Positions 1 to 5,651 of a stretch of 8,158 nt of DNA are shown piece after piece (the stretch's first letter is position 1; each line of letters begins with the position of its first letter). The position numbers and the translations under genes were made by a program. The notes under the pieces are model-generated. The model was not told the origin of the DNA. It saw only the letters and a program-made list of their open reading frames with translations, and did no database searches. Source of the DNA: Gammaproteobacteria bacterium (lineage in GTDB: Bacteria; Pseudomonadota; Gammaproteobacteria; Arenicellales; JAOTYS01); assembly GCA_029861795.1 (NCBI GenBank), contig JAOTYS010000201.1, positions 1-8,158 of the forward strand, in the 5' to 3' direction.

Positions 1-2434
1 ACAAACTGAATACGACCACATGCCGAGGAACGATCAGAGTATTTCGATCGATTGGGGTACAGATCTGAACGAGGGACGAACCAACGTTGGCATATTTGCG
101 AGGCGCTACAGCCGCGATCGCGTGCGGGCCAGTGACGAGAGTCGCTGGGCGAATTCCGATTTTCGTCATCGCTTTCCCCCGACTTCTCCTTACGCAGTAC
201 CGAATCCGCAGTCGCCTGCGGAGACCTCCACAGTGTTTCGAAATGACAGCGCGAACTCGCTGTTCGGACAGTTCGATGTCGTCAGCAGTCTCGGAAGCAG
301 TCATAGCCTGCGTGTAAACGATGTGGTCGACGCCGCAGGCGAGTTTGAAATCTACCCGACCGGCGATTCTCGCTGTGCCGGCGGTTTCGACACCGGGTAC
401 GGAACCTGCATGCATGAAGACGGACAGGGCACTATTCGATACAACTTTAATGCAAACCGTGACGTGATGGGTGAGGCTGATCGAACAACCATATTCGCCT
501 ACGTCAATCATGAAATGAACGAGGATCTCGAGTTTTTCAGCGACGTCTACTACTACGATTCGACGTCATCCCGAGATTTCGGTGCTTCCACGCCGCTGAC
601 CGCCGTGCCGCTGCGCGTTGGCGCCCAGAACTACTACAACCCGTTGGGTCCTTGCGGCTCACCGAACCGTTTACCAGATTCCATCATTGGTACGGATGTT
701 CCGTGTAGCGGGCTCGAATTGAGAATCGACAACTACCGGTTCGCAGAGAAAACGAGGGTCGTCGACAACAACGGTGATGCCTACCGGTTGCTGGCTGGAT
801 TTAGAGGCATCGCAGGCGACTGGGACTGGGAAACGGCAGCCATCATTTCGAAGGCAACCCGCGACGATATTACGCACAACAGGATATCGAATACGCTGAT
901 TACCGAAGCACTGTTTGATCCGACGCCGGCTGCGTATAACCCGTTCAGCGGCGGTGTTGATAGCAACATAGAACGTGCCTATATCGACGTTTACCGCAGG
1001 GGATCAACGACACTCAGATCTTTCGATGTCAAGTTTTCGAATCCAGAAATATTCGAAATGCCCGCTGGTCCCGCAGGAATGCTCATTGGAGCCGAAACAC
1101 GCCGGGAGGATTTCAGGGACGACCGTGATCCGCGACTTAACGGCACCATCGATTTTACTGACTTTGAAGGCGAGTCATACCCGTTGACTTCCGACGTCGT
1201 AAATTCGAGTCCGACTCCCGATAACGAGGGCGGTCGGTCAACGGTATCGTTTTTTGGGGAGCTGCAGTTACCATTGCACGAAACGATTGACGTGCAGCTG
1301 GCGGCGCGGTACGAGGACTTTAGTGATATCGGGGATACAACAGTAGGCAAATTTGCCATCGGCTGGCAGCCGCATGAGATGATCCTCTTGCGCGGTTCTG
1401 CGTCCACGGCGTTCCGCGCGCCAAACCTGATTACCATCAACGAAGGTTTTGTCGCACGATCAAATACGCGGGATGACTGGGTCTGCTTCTACGCCGTTGA
1501 TAATGGCACCCTTCCAGCAGACAACGACTTTTCTGATTGCGACTATGGTATGCAGCGACAGGCAACGGGTAGTAAGGGATTGGTGCCGGAAGAATCAATC
1601 AACTTGTCAGCTGGTTTCGTATTCGAACCGATTGAGAATCTGACCCTGACGTTCGACTACTGGTCGATTGAAAAAGAAGACACAATTGGATTGTTCGGCG
1701 AAGAGAATCATGTCCTGGTTGACCTCGTAACACGCCTCGAACAGGGTACGTCCAATTGTGCTGCCGTCGTTGGTCATCCGAACGTCGTCCGCGACACGCC
1801 GACAACCGATCCGGTAGAAATGCAGGGCTTCCTTGACGCCGGTCTGTGTCCAATCGGTTCAGTTCTCTTTGTATCCGATCAGTACGCGAACCTCGACACG
1901 CGCACGGTTGAGGGATTTGACGTTGGTTTGTACTACGACTTCGAAACCAGTTTCGGGTCGTTTGCCTTCAAATACAATGGTTCGTTCTACGAAAAGTACG
2001 AGCAGCAAGGAACCAGTGGTATTACCGCGTCTCTGATCGAGGCTAAAGCAGCGGATCCAACGATCGTTTACCCGATCGCAGGCATCGGAGACCTGCTGAA
2101 CCTGAATGGAAATCAGGAAAGCCGCATGACCGCCAGCCTCGCCTGGTACTTGTCCGATTGGTCGGTTGGCGTTTCGGCGAATCGCATTAGTAGTTTCCAT
2201 CAACTGCTGTCGAACGGTGATATTTTCCCGGTGCCGTCGATGACGACGTATAACGCGAAGTTTGATTACACCATGAACATCGCAGATGTTGATACGCGAG
2301 TTCGGCTCGGTGTCAACAACATCACTGACGAAAGGGCACCGCTCTATGACCGGTCATTCGGATACTCGGACGATGCTCACAGAGACTGGGGTCTCTATTA
2401 CTACCTGGACCTCAGGCTGGACTTCGGAGGCTAA
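1..2434 (+). CDS. TonB-dependent outer-membrane receptor, 5'-truncated by the window
   Basis: The reading frame is open from base 2 and has no stop before TAA at 2432, so the gene begins upstream; the ATG at 20 is internal. About 811 codons are visible, covering the barrel and perhaps the end of the plug. Alternating aromatic/polar beta-strand segments run throughout. A STAFRAPNL segment near codon 470 is typical of the TonB receptor barrel, and the protein ends on a final strand, LDLRLDF, as barrel proteins do. Four pairs of closely spaced cysteines lie in predicted extracellular loops and suggest disulfides. The family imports siderophores, vitamins, glycans or other ligands across the outer membrane using TonB energy; the substrate cannot be told here. 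It is convergent with the tRNA array and shares its terminator. Confidence 0.93.
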   Translation, partial: QTEYDHMPRNDQSISIDWGTDLNEGRTNVGIFARRYSRDRVRASDESRWANSDFRHRFPPTSPYAVPNPQSPAETSTVFRNDSANSLFGQFDVVSSLGSSHSLRVNDVVDAAGEFEIYPTGDSRCAGGFDTGYGTCMHEDGQGTIRYNFNANRDVMGEADRTTIFAYVNHEMNEDLEFFSDVYYYDSTSSRDFGASTPLTAVPLRVGAQNYYNPLGPCGSPNRLPDSIIGTDVPCSGLELRIDNYRFAEKTRVVDNNGDAYRLLAGFRGIAGDWDWETAAIISKATRDDITHNRISNTLITEALFDPTPAAYNPFSGGVDSNIERAYIDVYRRGSTTLRSFDVKFSNPEIFEMPAGPAGMLIGAETRREDFRDDRDPRLNGTIDFTDFEGESYPLTSDVVNSSPTPDNEGGRSTVSFFGELQLPLHETIDVQLAARYEDFSDIGDTTVGKFAIGWQPHEMILLRGSASTAFRAPNLITINEGFVARSNTRDDWVCFYAVDNGTLPADNDFSDCDYGMQRQATGSKGLVPEESINLSAGFVFEPIENLTLTFDYWSIEKEDTIGLFGEENHVLVDLVTRLEQGTSNCAAVVGHPNVVRDTPTTDPVEMQGFLDAGLCPIGSVLFVSDQYANLDTRTVEGFDVGLYYDFETSFGSFAFKYNGSFYEKYEQQGTSGITASLIEAKAADPTIVYPIAGIGDLLNLNGNQESRMTASLAWYLSDWSVGVSANRISSFHQLLSNGDIFPVPSMTTYNAKFDYTMNIADVDTRVRLGVNNITDERAPLYDRSFGYSDDAHRDWGLYYYLDLRLDFGG

Positions 2435-2456
2435 TACTAAGACCAGAAGATAATCG

Positions 2457-2485
2457 AAAAAAGGGGGCTTATGCCCCCTTTTTTT
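2457..2485. terminator. Bidirectional intrinsic terminator between receptor gene and tRNA array
   Basis: A GGGGGC/GCCCCC stem with a TTAT loop is flanked by six A on the left and seven T on the right, so it has a U-tract on both strands. It ends the receptor transcript and, in the other direction, the tRNA array transcript. A second hairpin, CGACGAA/TTCGTCG, lies at 2488-2508 on the array side. Confidence 0.92.
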
Positions 2486-2515
2486 GGCGACGAAACCATC
2501 GTTCGTCGGCGAGAA

Positions 2516-2535
2516 AATGCGGATTTGTTGATACA
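2516..2535. repeat. Array-flanking inverted repeat, trailer copy
   Basis: AATGCGGATTTGTTGATACA matches the reverse complement of 7003-7022 at 19 of 20 positions. The one difference becomes a G-U pair in RNA. It begins 3 nt past the CCA of the last tRNA. On one long - strand transcript, leader and trailer could pair over about 20 bp. Its TGCGGATTT part also resembles the end of the 55-bp hairpin repeats inside the array. Confidence 0.7.
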
Positions 2536-2538
2536 AAC

Positions 2539-2614
2539 TGGCCCGGCGCCCAGGACTTGAACCTGGATAACGAGATTCAAAGTCTCGCGTCTTTGCCGTT
2601 TAGACGAGCGCCGA
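2539..2614 (-). tRNA. tRNA-Gln(UUG), last tRNA of the array
   Basis: Cloverleaf with acceptor UCGGCGC/GCGCCGG (U1-G72), U8, a 4-bp D stem with GG in the loop, anticodon stem CGAGA/UCUCG and loop CUUUGAA (anticodon UUG, reads CAA). The T arm is CCAGG-UUCAAGU-CCUGG, then G73 and encoded CCA. The weak first pair and G73 agree with known glutaminyl identity elements. It is separated from the other tRNAs by about 400 nt of structured sequence. Confidence 0.93.
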
Positions 2615-2649
2615 ATTGGGAAACGGTCTGAACCATGTTCCTGGTCGCT

Positions 2650-2950
2650 TTAAAAAAAACGGTTGAGACTACGCCGTTTGTGATCGCCCTTTTGCCGGTG
2701 TACCCAACCCCTTGCCAGGGGTAGTTGCCGGCGTGTCCACCCGACCCCGCTTGCGGCGGCGACCGGGTCAGCGACCATGACTGCCTTTTTTAAGGTGTGG
2801 CGCTTCACCTGTACCATCGGTTTAATCGGCGACTTGTCTACCGTGAACCTTGCGGGCTCCAAACGGGGCGTCCCCGACCGTGCGACAAAATCGCTGAAGT
2901 TCTTCGGCTTGCGGCCTCCGAACCTCCACGTTCTTCTTGCGAAGCGTGGA
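2650..2950 (-). ncRNA. Candidate structured RNA with serial CGCAA-loop hairpins
   Basis: Successive stems can be drawn on the - strand: 2926-2949 (CCACG-CUUC-GCAA-GAAG-AA-CGUGG), 2897-2925 (GGC-CGCAA-GCC inside AGGUUC/GAACUU), 2882-2894 (GCGA/UCGC), 2864-2876 (CGGGG/CCCCG), 2845-2859 (GAGCC-CGCAA-GGUUC), 2784-2795 (CCUU/AAGG), 2739-2768 (CCGC-CGCAA-GCGG inside ACCCG/CGGGU) and 2694-2732 (GCCGG/CCGGC). Three loops are exactly CGCAA and a fourth is GCAA. It ends in a short hairpin followed by eight U (2652-2679). I do not recognise it: the RNase P, tmRNA and SRP signatures I know are absent. An overlapping frame encodes 113 basic residues (2650-2991), has no domain I recognise and no good ribosome site, and is probably fortuitous. 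The dense hairpins are seen; function is inference. Confidence 0.45.
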
Positions 2951-2998
2951 CTTAAGCCATTTTCTACCGATGCCGGAGCGCGTCTTGGCATTTTCTAG

Positions 2999-3072
2999 TG
3001 GTGTTTCCTGCCGGACTCGAACCGGCTTCTTTCACATTGCTGTGAACGCTCAACCGATAAGCTAAGGCACAA
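2999..3072 (-). pseudogene. Degenerate tRNA-like sequence, possibly Cys-like
   Basis: A good T arm (GCCGG-UUCGAGU-CCGGC), an encoded ACCA end and a normal D arm (GCU-UAUCGGUUG-AGC) are present. The 5' acceptor strand UGUGCCU pairs with AGGAAAC at only four positions. The anticodon stem UUCAC/GUGAA encloses a 6-nt loop, AGCAAU, lacking U33. Restoring one base would give GCA (Cys), but that is a guess. Most likely a decayed tRNA. Confidence 0.6.
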
Positions 3073-3417
3073 TTCCTACTGCGACGTGCGCGCTCCTGCA
3101 GCTTCGTTGCTTTTTGGGCAACGAAATACCGCACGCCGAATGTCGTTCCCCTGCCGGGTACTGAACCAGTGATCCGGATCATGACTGCACACCATGTCCC
3201 GAAACCCTTGCGCAACCGCACTCGCCTGCAAAGCTCGCACCTGGATGCACTACCTGTTATCTCTCACGATTTGCAACGTTAGTGTCACGGGTTACAGCAC
3301 TACCTGTTCTTTCGCGTTGCCCGCATTCCCGGTAAACCGGTACGTAAACAACGTTACTTCCGTGCGTTGCTGGTCTCGCTACTACCGGCCGTAACCGATA
3401 GCCAGGAGATCAGGCTT
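3073..3417. other. Gene-poor stretch inside the array
   Basis: I see no tRNA with pairing acceptor and T arms and no convincing reading frame. It holds a hairpin at 3103-3125 (TTCGTTGC/GCAACGAA), a perfect TGATCCGGATCA palindrome near 3171-3182, and a 14-base direct repeat GCACTACCTGTT(A/C)T near 3247 and 3297. It may be eroded tRNA or spacer DNA. Confidence 0.5.
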
Positions 3418-3537
3418 GCCTGGTTTGACCCGCGTGAGCGGGCGGGAAGTCGTAGGGTCTTCCCTTTCCCGTCGTTGCCGACGGTTAGCAGCGCCAGGCC
3501 GCAAATGTTGTACTTCAGCGAAGTGCAACAATTTTTT
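3418..3537 (+). ncRNA. Candidate + strand small RNA: three hairpins in a closed junction plus terminator
   Basis: GCCTGG (3418-3423) pairs with CCAGGC (3494-3499) and encloses three hairpins: CCCGC-GTGA-GCGGG (3429-3442), GGGAAG/CTTCCC (3444-3464) and CCGTCG-TTGC-CGACGG (3469-3484). A 10-bp stem and six T follow directly at 3507-3537, as an sRNA on the + strand would end. It could equally act on the - strand, where one loop reads as a GCAA tetraloop. I see no clear + strand promoter. Function unknown. Confidence 0.35.
3507..3537 (+). terminator. Intrinsic terminator on the + strand, antisense to the array
   Basis: GTTGTACTTC pairs with GAAGTGCAAC over 10 bp (one G-T) around an AGC loop, followed by AA and six T. 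Direction is opposite to the tRNAs. It ends on the first base of the TGG that encodes the Trp tRNA CCA. Confidence 0.65.
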
Positions 3538-3607
3538 GGCAGATCGTGTAGGTATCGAACCCACCTCATCAGGGTTGGAATCTGATTTGCTCCCTGAGCG
3601 ACGATCT
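3537..3607 (-). tRNA. tRNA-Trp(CCA) with a 3-nt D-loop
   Basis: Perfect acceptor AGAUCGU/ACGAUCU, G73 and encoded CCA. The D arm is reduced to GCUC-AGG-GAGC. The anticodon stem UCAGA/CCUGA (one A-C mismatch) holds loop UUCCAAC, giving CCA. The variable loop is 4 nt and the T arm is GUGGG-UUCGAUA-CCUAC. A1-U72 and G73 match known TrpRS identity elements. A 9-nt loop would expose UCC (Gly), but exact alignment with the His tRNA at 6127-6195, which has the same mini D arm, favours Trp. Confidence 0.75.
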
Positions 3608-3660
3608 AAGAAGAAATTCCATTTATGATTTCTAGACTGATGCCTGTTTCGGTTTTATTA

Positions 3661-3716
3661 CTAAAGATAAATCTGCACCTGCCAATGTGGAATTTCATGT
3701 CGCAAGTAGGCAGATT
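3661..3716 (-). repeat. 55-bp hairpin repeat, copy 1 (covarying stem)
   Basis: On the + strand it reads CTAAAGAT-AAATCTGC ... GCAGATTT and abuts the TGG encoding the CCA of tRNA-Ser(UGA). Relative to the other copies (AAATCCGC/GCGGATTT) both arms have changed, keeping the pair, which supports a selected stem. Confidence 0.8.
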
Positions 3717-3803
3717 TGGCAGAAGATAGAGGAGTCGAACCCCCACCGTTTCCAGCGCCCACGGGTTCAAACCGTGTTGCCAGCCAACCCAGCGGTATCT
3801 TCT
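3717..3803 (-). tRNA. tRNA-Ser(UGA)
   Basis: Class II tRNA. Acceptor AGAAGAU/AUCUUCU is perfect, with G73 and encoded CCA. Anticodon stem CACGG/CCGUG holds loop UUUGAAC, anticodon UGA. The long variable arm has a G-U-rich stem (CGCUG-GAAA-CGGU), as expected for Ser. The T arm is GGGGG-UUCGACU-CCUCU with G-U pairs. Confidence 0.9.
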
Positions 3804-3809
3804 GTTGTT

Positions 3810-3897
3810 TGGAGGAAGGCGTTCGACTCGAACGAAACACCTGGGCAGATGCGATCTGCTTAGCAAGCAGCCCCGGTCCCTGACCGGTTCACCTTCC
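3810..3897 (-). tRNA. tRNA-Ser(GCU) with extended D stem and 3-nt D-loop
   Basis: Acceptor GGAAGGU/GCCUUCC and encoded CCA. The D arm is CCGGUC-AGG-GACCGG, six pairs closed by a 3-nt loop. Anticodon loop UUGCUAA gives GCU, on a stem with four of five pairs. A long variable arm (CAGAU-CGC-AUCUG) is present, as Ser needs. The T loop is UUCGAGU. The discriminator is U rather than the usual G for Ser, so charging is less certain. Confidence 0.82.
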
Positions 3898-3908
3898 TGA
3901 AGAAACTT

Positions 3909-3973
3909 GAGAGCCTTTCATATACCACCCGTGCTTTAGCGCGCCTACGACACGGGACTGTTACTCGGCTCTC
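3909..3973 (-). other. Nested-stem spacer structure between Lys and Ser tRNAs
   Basis: GAGAGCC/GGCTCTC (7 bp) encloses CCCGTG/CACGGG (6 bp, 3928-3956). The outer stem is the length of a tRNA acceptor and the span is tRNA-sized. There is no T arm, anticodon loop or CCA, so it is either a wrecked tRNA or a distinct processing structure. Confidence 0.5.
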
Positions 3974-3978
3974 ATGAC

Positions 3979-4054
3979 TGGTCCCTCCGCAGGGATTTGA
4001 ACCCTGACCAAACAGATTAAAAGTCTGTTGTGCTACGCGTTACACCACGGAGGA
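3979..4054 (-). tRNA. tRNA-Lys(UUU)
   Basis: Acceptor UCCUCCG/CGGAGGG (U1-G72), U8, D arm GUGU-AACGCGUA-GCAC, anticodon stem ACAGA/UCUGU with loop CUUUUAA (UUU), T arm CAGGG-UUCAAAU-CCCUG, A73 and encoded CCA. Close in sequence to the Lys(CUU) gene at 4714-4790, so the two probably arose by duplication. Confidence 0.95.
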
Positions 4055-4142
4055 AAATCTCTTTTGTACTGTTTCCTAAATCAAATTCACAATCTCCTTT
4101 TGCACGCACCGTACTGGCGATAGCGAACTGATTTTCATTGCT

Positions 4143-4196
4143 CTAAAGATAAATCCGCAATTACCAAAGCATTAATACTGGAATTGCAGGCGGATT
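4143..4196 (-). repeat. 55-bp hairpin repeat, copy 2
   Basis: CTAAAGAT-AAATCCGC ... GCGGATTT, abutting the CCA of tRNA-Arg(UCG). The inner arms (AATTCCA against TGGTAATT on the - strand) also pair, so the transcript folds as a long imperfect hairpin. Confidence 0.82.
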
Positions 4197-4270
4197 TGGC
4201 ACCCCCGGTAGGATTCGAACCCACAAAGCCCGGCTTCGAAGGCCGAGCGGCTTCCACTTGCCACGGAGGC
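4197..4270 (-). tRNA. tRNA-Arg(UCG)
   Basis: Acceptor GCCUCCG/CGGGGGU (two G-U pairs), U8, 3-bp D stem GGC-AAGUGGAA-GCC, anticodon stem UCGGC/GCCGG with loop CUUCGAA (UCG), T arm GUGGG-UUCGAAU-CCUAC, G73 and encoded CCA. Its build resembles the Arg(UCU) gene at 5363-5436. Confidence 0.92.
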
Positions 4271-4300
4271 GAAAATCAATACGTACTATGATTTCTTGTA

Positions 4301-4354
4301 CTAAAGATAAATCCGCAACTGCCAACAGATTTTTTCTGGCACTGCGGGCGGATT
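4301..4354 (-). repeat. 55-bp hairpin repeat, copy 3
   Basis: CTAAAGAT-AAATCCGC ... GCGGATTT, abutting the CCA of tRNA-Ile(UAU). The inner stem TGCCA/TGGCA differs in sequence from copy 2 but still pairs. Confidence 0.82.
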
Positions 4355-4430
4355 TGGTCGTCCCGGTGAGAATCGAACTCACTTCAGACGGCATATAAGA
4401 CCGCTGCCTACACCATTCAGCCACGGGACA
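4355..4430 (-). tRNA. tRNA-Ile(UAU), reads AUA directly
   Basis: Acceptor UGUCCCG/CGGGACG (U1-G72), U8, D stem GCUG/CAGC, anticodon stem GCGGU/GCCGU (two G-U pairs) with loop CUUAUAU, anticodon UAU. T arm GUGAG-UUCGAUU-CUCAC, A73, encoded CCA. Most bacteria read AUA with a CAU tRNA modified to lysidine by TilS; a UAU anticodon is the rarer route and needs no TilS. Confidence 0.88.
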
Positions 4431-4431
4431 T

Positions 4432-4506
4432 TGGCGCAAGGTGATGGTATCGAACCACCCTCCGCTGGGCTTCAACCAGCTGCTAATCCGTCTCAGCTAA
4501 CCTTGC
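4432..4506 (-). tRNA. tRNA-Phe(GAA)
   Basis: Perfect acceptor GCAAGGU/ACCUUGC, D arm GCU-GAGACGGAUU-AGC, anticodon stem GCUGG/CCAGC with loop UUGAAGC (GAA, with G rather than A at position 37), T arm GGUGG-UUCGAUA-CCAUC, G73 and encoded CCA. Only 1 nt separates it from tRNA-Ile. Phe usually has A73, so G73 and G37 are unusual. Confidence 0.88.
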
Positions 4507-4525
4507 AATAGTTTGTGCCCAGGCC

Positions 4526-4547
4526 CCATTGTGCTTTTTGACAATGG
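4526..4547. other. Spacer hairpin upstream of tRNA-Phe
   Basis: CCATTGT/ACAATGG, 7 bp with an 8-nt T-rich loop, in the spacer between Leu(UAG) and Phe. Possibly a processing or stability element; no terminator U-tract. Confidence 0.45.
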
Positions 4548-4580
4548 CACACTGCCAAATGCGGACTGGCGAGTACTGCA

Positions 4581-4634
4581 CTAAATGTAAATCCGCAATT
4601 ACCCGGATACCGCTATTGGCACCGCGGGCGGATT
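4581..4634 (-). repeat. 55-bp hairpin repeat, copy 4
   Basis: CTAAATGT-AAATCCGC ... GCGGATTT, abutting the CCA of tRNA-Leu(UAG). The outer stem is identical to copies 2 and 3; the interior has drifted. Confidence 0.8.
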
Positions 4635-4712
4635 TGGTACCGACGATAGGAGTCGAACCTATACTGAACGGGGTCTAAGCCCGCTGCCTCTGCCAAGTTG
4701 GGCTACGTCGGC
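4635..4712 (-). tRNA. tRNA-Leu(UAG) without a long variable arm
   Basis: Acceptor GCCGACG/CGUCGGU, U8, D arm GCCC-AACUUGGCAGA-GGC, anticodon stem GCGGG/CCCGU with loop CUUAGAC (UAG, reads CUA), a variable loop of only 5 nt (UCAGU), T arm AUAGG-UUCGACU-CCUAU, A73, encoded CCA. Bacterial Leu tRNAs are normally class II; this one is class I in shape. A73 is a known leucine identity base. Confidence 0.87.
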
Positions 4713-4713
4713 G

Positions 4714-4790
4714 TGGTCCCCCCGCAGGGATTCGAACCCTGACCTAACAGATTAAGAGACTGTTGTGCTGCACGATTACACCACGGAGGA
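4714..4790 (-). tRNA. tRNA-Lys(CUU)
   Basis: Acceptor UCCUCCG/CGGGGGG, D arm GUGU/GCAC with GUG in the loop, anticodon stem ACAGU/UCUGU (last pair U-U) with loop CUCUUAA (CUU), T arm CAGGG-UUCGAAU-CCCUG, A73, encoded CCA. One nucleotide separates it from tRNA-Leu(UAG). Confidence 0.92.
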
Positions 4791-4800
4791 ATTATTCATT

Positions 4801-4878
4801 TGGTACCGACGGTAGGGGTCGAACCTACACTGTACGAATTTTAAGTCCGTTGCCTCTACCAGGTTGGGCTACGTCGGC
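4801..4878 (-). tRNA. tRNA-Leu(UAA) without a long variable arm
   Basis: Paralog of the Leu(UAG) gene, sharing acceptor GCCGACG/CGUCGGU and the same D arm form. The anticodon stem ACGGA/UUCGU holds loop CUUAAAA (UAA, reads UUA). The variable loop is 5 nt (ACAGU), the T arm GUAGG-UUCGACC-CCUAC, then A73 and CCA. Confidence 0.87.
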
Positions 4879-5031
4879 TATTTCACGATTTCAAGTCTCG
4901 TAGTCGTGAACAATTACAATTAAATTGATGCTAGCTTCAACTAGACTAGAAAATCTAAATTTGGGGGACGGAATTGAATCGGGATTGCATGCACGTCGCT
5001 TGTGCCGTGTTCTTTTACTGTAAGCCCGTGA
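4879..5031 (-). pseudogene. Spacer with probable tRNA remnant after the HNH gene
   Basis: Directly after the HNH stop, about 4966-5039 starts GGGGUUAG and ends CCGUCCCCCA, with a T-loop-like UUCAAUU. The T stem and full acceptor do not pair, so at best it is a decayed tRNA overlapping the gene end. A 7-bp hairpin, TTCACGA/TCGTGAA, lies at 4882-4910. The rest is AT-rich with nothing recognisable. Confidence 0.35.
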
Positions 5032-5361
5032 CTAACCCCGACTCCTACGCTTGAAAGTTCTGATCCTATGGCAATTTGAACAAACAATGTCGCACTTGGC
5101 GATTTCAGTATCTACGGCTTTTCGTGATCTTGTCCACGCTGCGGCAAGATTGAAAAACTTCTCTTCACTTGGTAGATGGTCAAAGTCCATGCAATATGGA
5201 GGAAATGTCCCACCGCAATCCTTGCATGGAGTCTTCTTGAGCTCGTTCAAGTAGGCCCGGTGCTTGTCTATACGCTTACGCACGAGGATTCGTTTTTTCT
5301 CTTTATTTCGGTTATACCACCGCGTCTGATGTTTCCGATTTAATACAGGGTTTTTCGACAA
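5032..5361 (-). CDS. Small HNH endonuclease inside the tRNA array
   Basis: 109 residues, start TTG. A basic N-terminal half (about residues 1-40, rich in K/R) precedes a zinc-knuckle HNH: CKDCGG near residue 46, the catalytic-type DFDH near 59-62, then CSNCH near 94-98. These two CxxC pairs and the D-H pair define the HNH nuclease fold. Small stand-alone HNH proteins of this kind act as homing or nicking enzymes and are common beside phage tRNA clusters. The TTG lies 1 nt past the CCA of tRNA-Arg(UCU), and the GAGGGAG of the tRNA acceptor strand would serve as ribosome site. No in-frame ATG gives a better start. Domain call is firm; the target site is unknown. Confidence 0.9.
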   Translation of the reverse strand: MSKNPVLNRKHQTRWYNRNKEKKRILVRKRIDKHRAYLNELKKTPCKDCGGTFPPYCMDFDHLPSEEKFFNLAAAWTRSRKAVDTEIAKCDIVCSNCHRIRTFKRRSRG

Positions 5362-5362
5362 T

Positions 5363-5436
5363 TGGCTCCCTCGGAAAGATTCGAACTCTCAAAGGCGGTG
5401 GTAGAAACACCGCTGGCTTCCAATAGCCACGAGGGA
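5363..5436 (-). tRNA. tRNA-Arg(UCU)
   Basis: Acceptor UCCCUCG/CGAGGGA perfect, U8, D arm GGC-UAUUGGAA-GCC, anticodon stem CGGUG/CACCG with loop UUUCUAC (UCU, reads AGA/AGG), T arm GAGAG-UUCGAAU-CUUUC, G73, encoded CCA. Its 3' acceptor strand doubles as the likely Shine-Dalgarno of the HNH gene. Confidence 0.93.
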
Positions 5437-5495
5437 AAAGTAGCTCAGAACAGGTGAAATATCTCCATACATATCTGGGCAGAACATTCAAAAAT

Positions 5496-5570
5496 TGGTG
5501 CTCAACGGAGGTAACGCTCCCCCTTCTCCGGGTTACAAAGCCGGTGCATCACTATTAATGCTTGTCGAGC
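5496..5570 (-). tRNA. tRNA-Thr(UGU) with non-canonical T-loop and D-loop
   Basis: Acceptor GCUCGAC/GUUGAGC, A73, encoded CCA. D arm GCAU-UAAUAGUG-AUGC lacks the GG pair. Anticodon stem CCGGC/CCCGG (one C-C mismatch) with loop UUUGUAA, anticodon UGU. The T arm GGGGG/CCUCC has loop AGCGUUA instead of UUCRANN. G1-C72 and C2-G71 match known ThrRS identity pairs. No nucleotides separate it from the CCA of tRNA-Gly. Confidence 0.83.
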
Positions 5571-5645
5571 TGGAGCGTCGTACGGGATTTGCACCCGTGC
5601 CTCTACATTGGCAACGTAGCGTGCCGCTGACAACACCTACAACGC
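5571..5645 (-). tRNA. tRNA-Gly(GCC) with non-canonical T-loop and D-loop
   Basis: Acceptor GCGUUGU/ACGACGC, U73, encoded CCA. D arm GUGU-UGUCAGCG-GCAC lacks GG. Anticodon stem CUACG/UGUAG with loop UUGCCAA (GCC). The T arm ACGGG/CCCGU has loop UGCAAAU. U73 agrees with bacterial glycine identity. Confidence 0.87.
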
Positions 5646-5651
5646 ATTGTT

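Noticed and set aside
2650..2950. RNase P, SRP or group I intron RNA
   Set aside because: The conserved motifs I know for these (GAGGAAAGUCCGGGC and ACAGAA for RNase P, the SRP GGAAG/AGCAG core, the intron P7 region) are not visible.
2650..2991. A 113-codon basic reading frame on the - strand
   Set aside because: No recognisable domain and no clear ribosome site; it begins 8 nt after a degenerate tRNA and coincides with dense hairpins. More likely fortuitous; kept only as an alternative to the structured RNA.
3140..3205. Possible elongator tRNA-Met (CAT near a T-arm-like TTCAGTA)
   Set aside because: No pairing acceptor, no proper T stem, no CCA; the CAT lies beside a TGATCCGGATCA palindrome rather than in an anticodon arm.
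3661..4634. Hairpin repeats as a CRISPR array or integron attC sites
   Set aside because: Spacing is irregular, the units between them are tRNA genes, and attC core sites (RYYYAAC/GTTRRRY) are not present.
4963..5040. tmRNA-like ends (GGGG ... CCCCCA) after the HNH gene
   Set aside because: Far too short for tmRNA, T arm does not pair and there is no tag frame; treated as a tRNA remnant.
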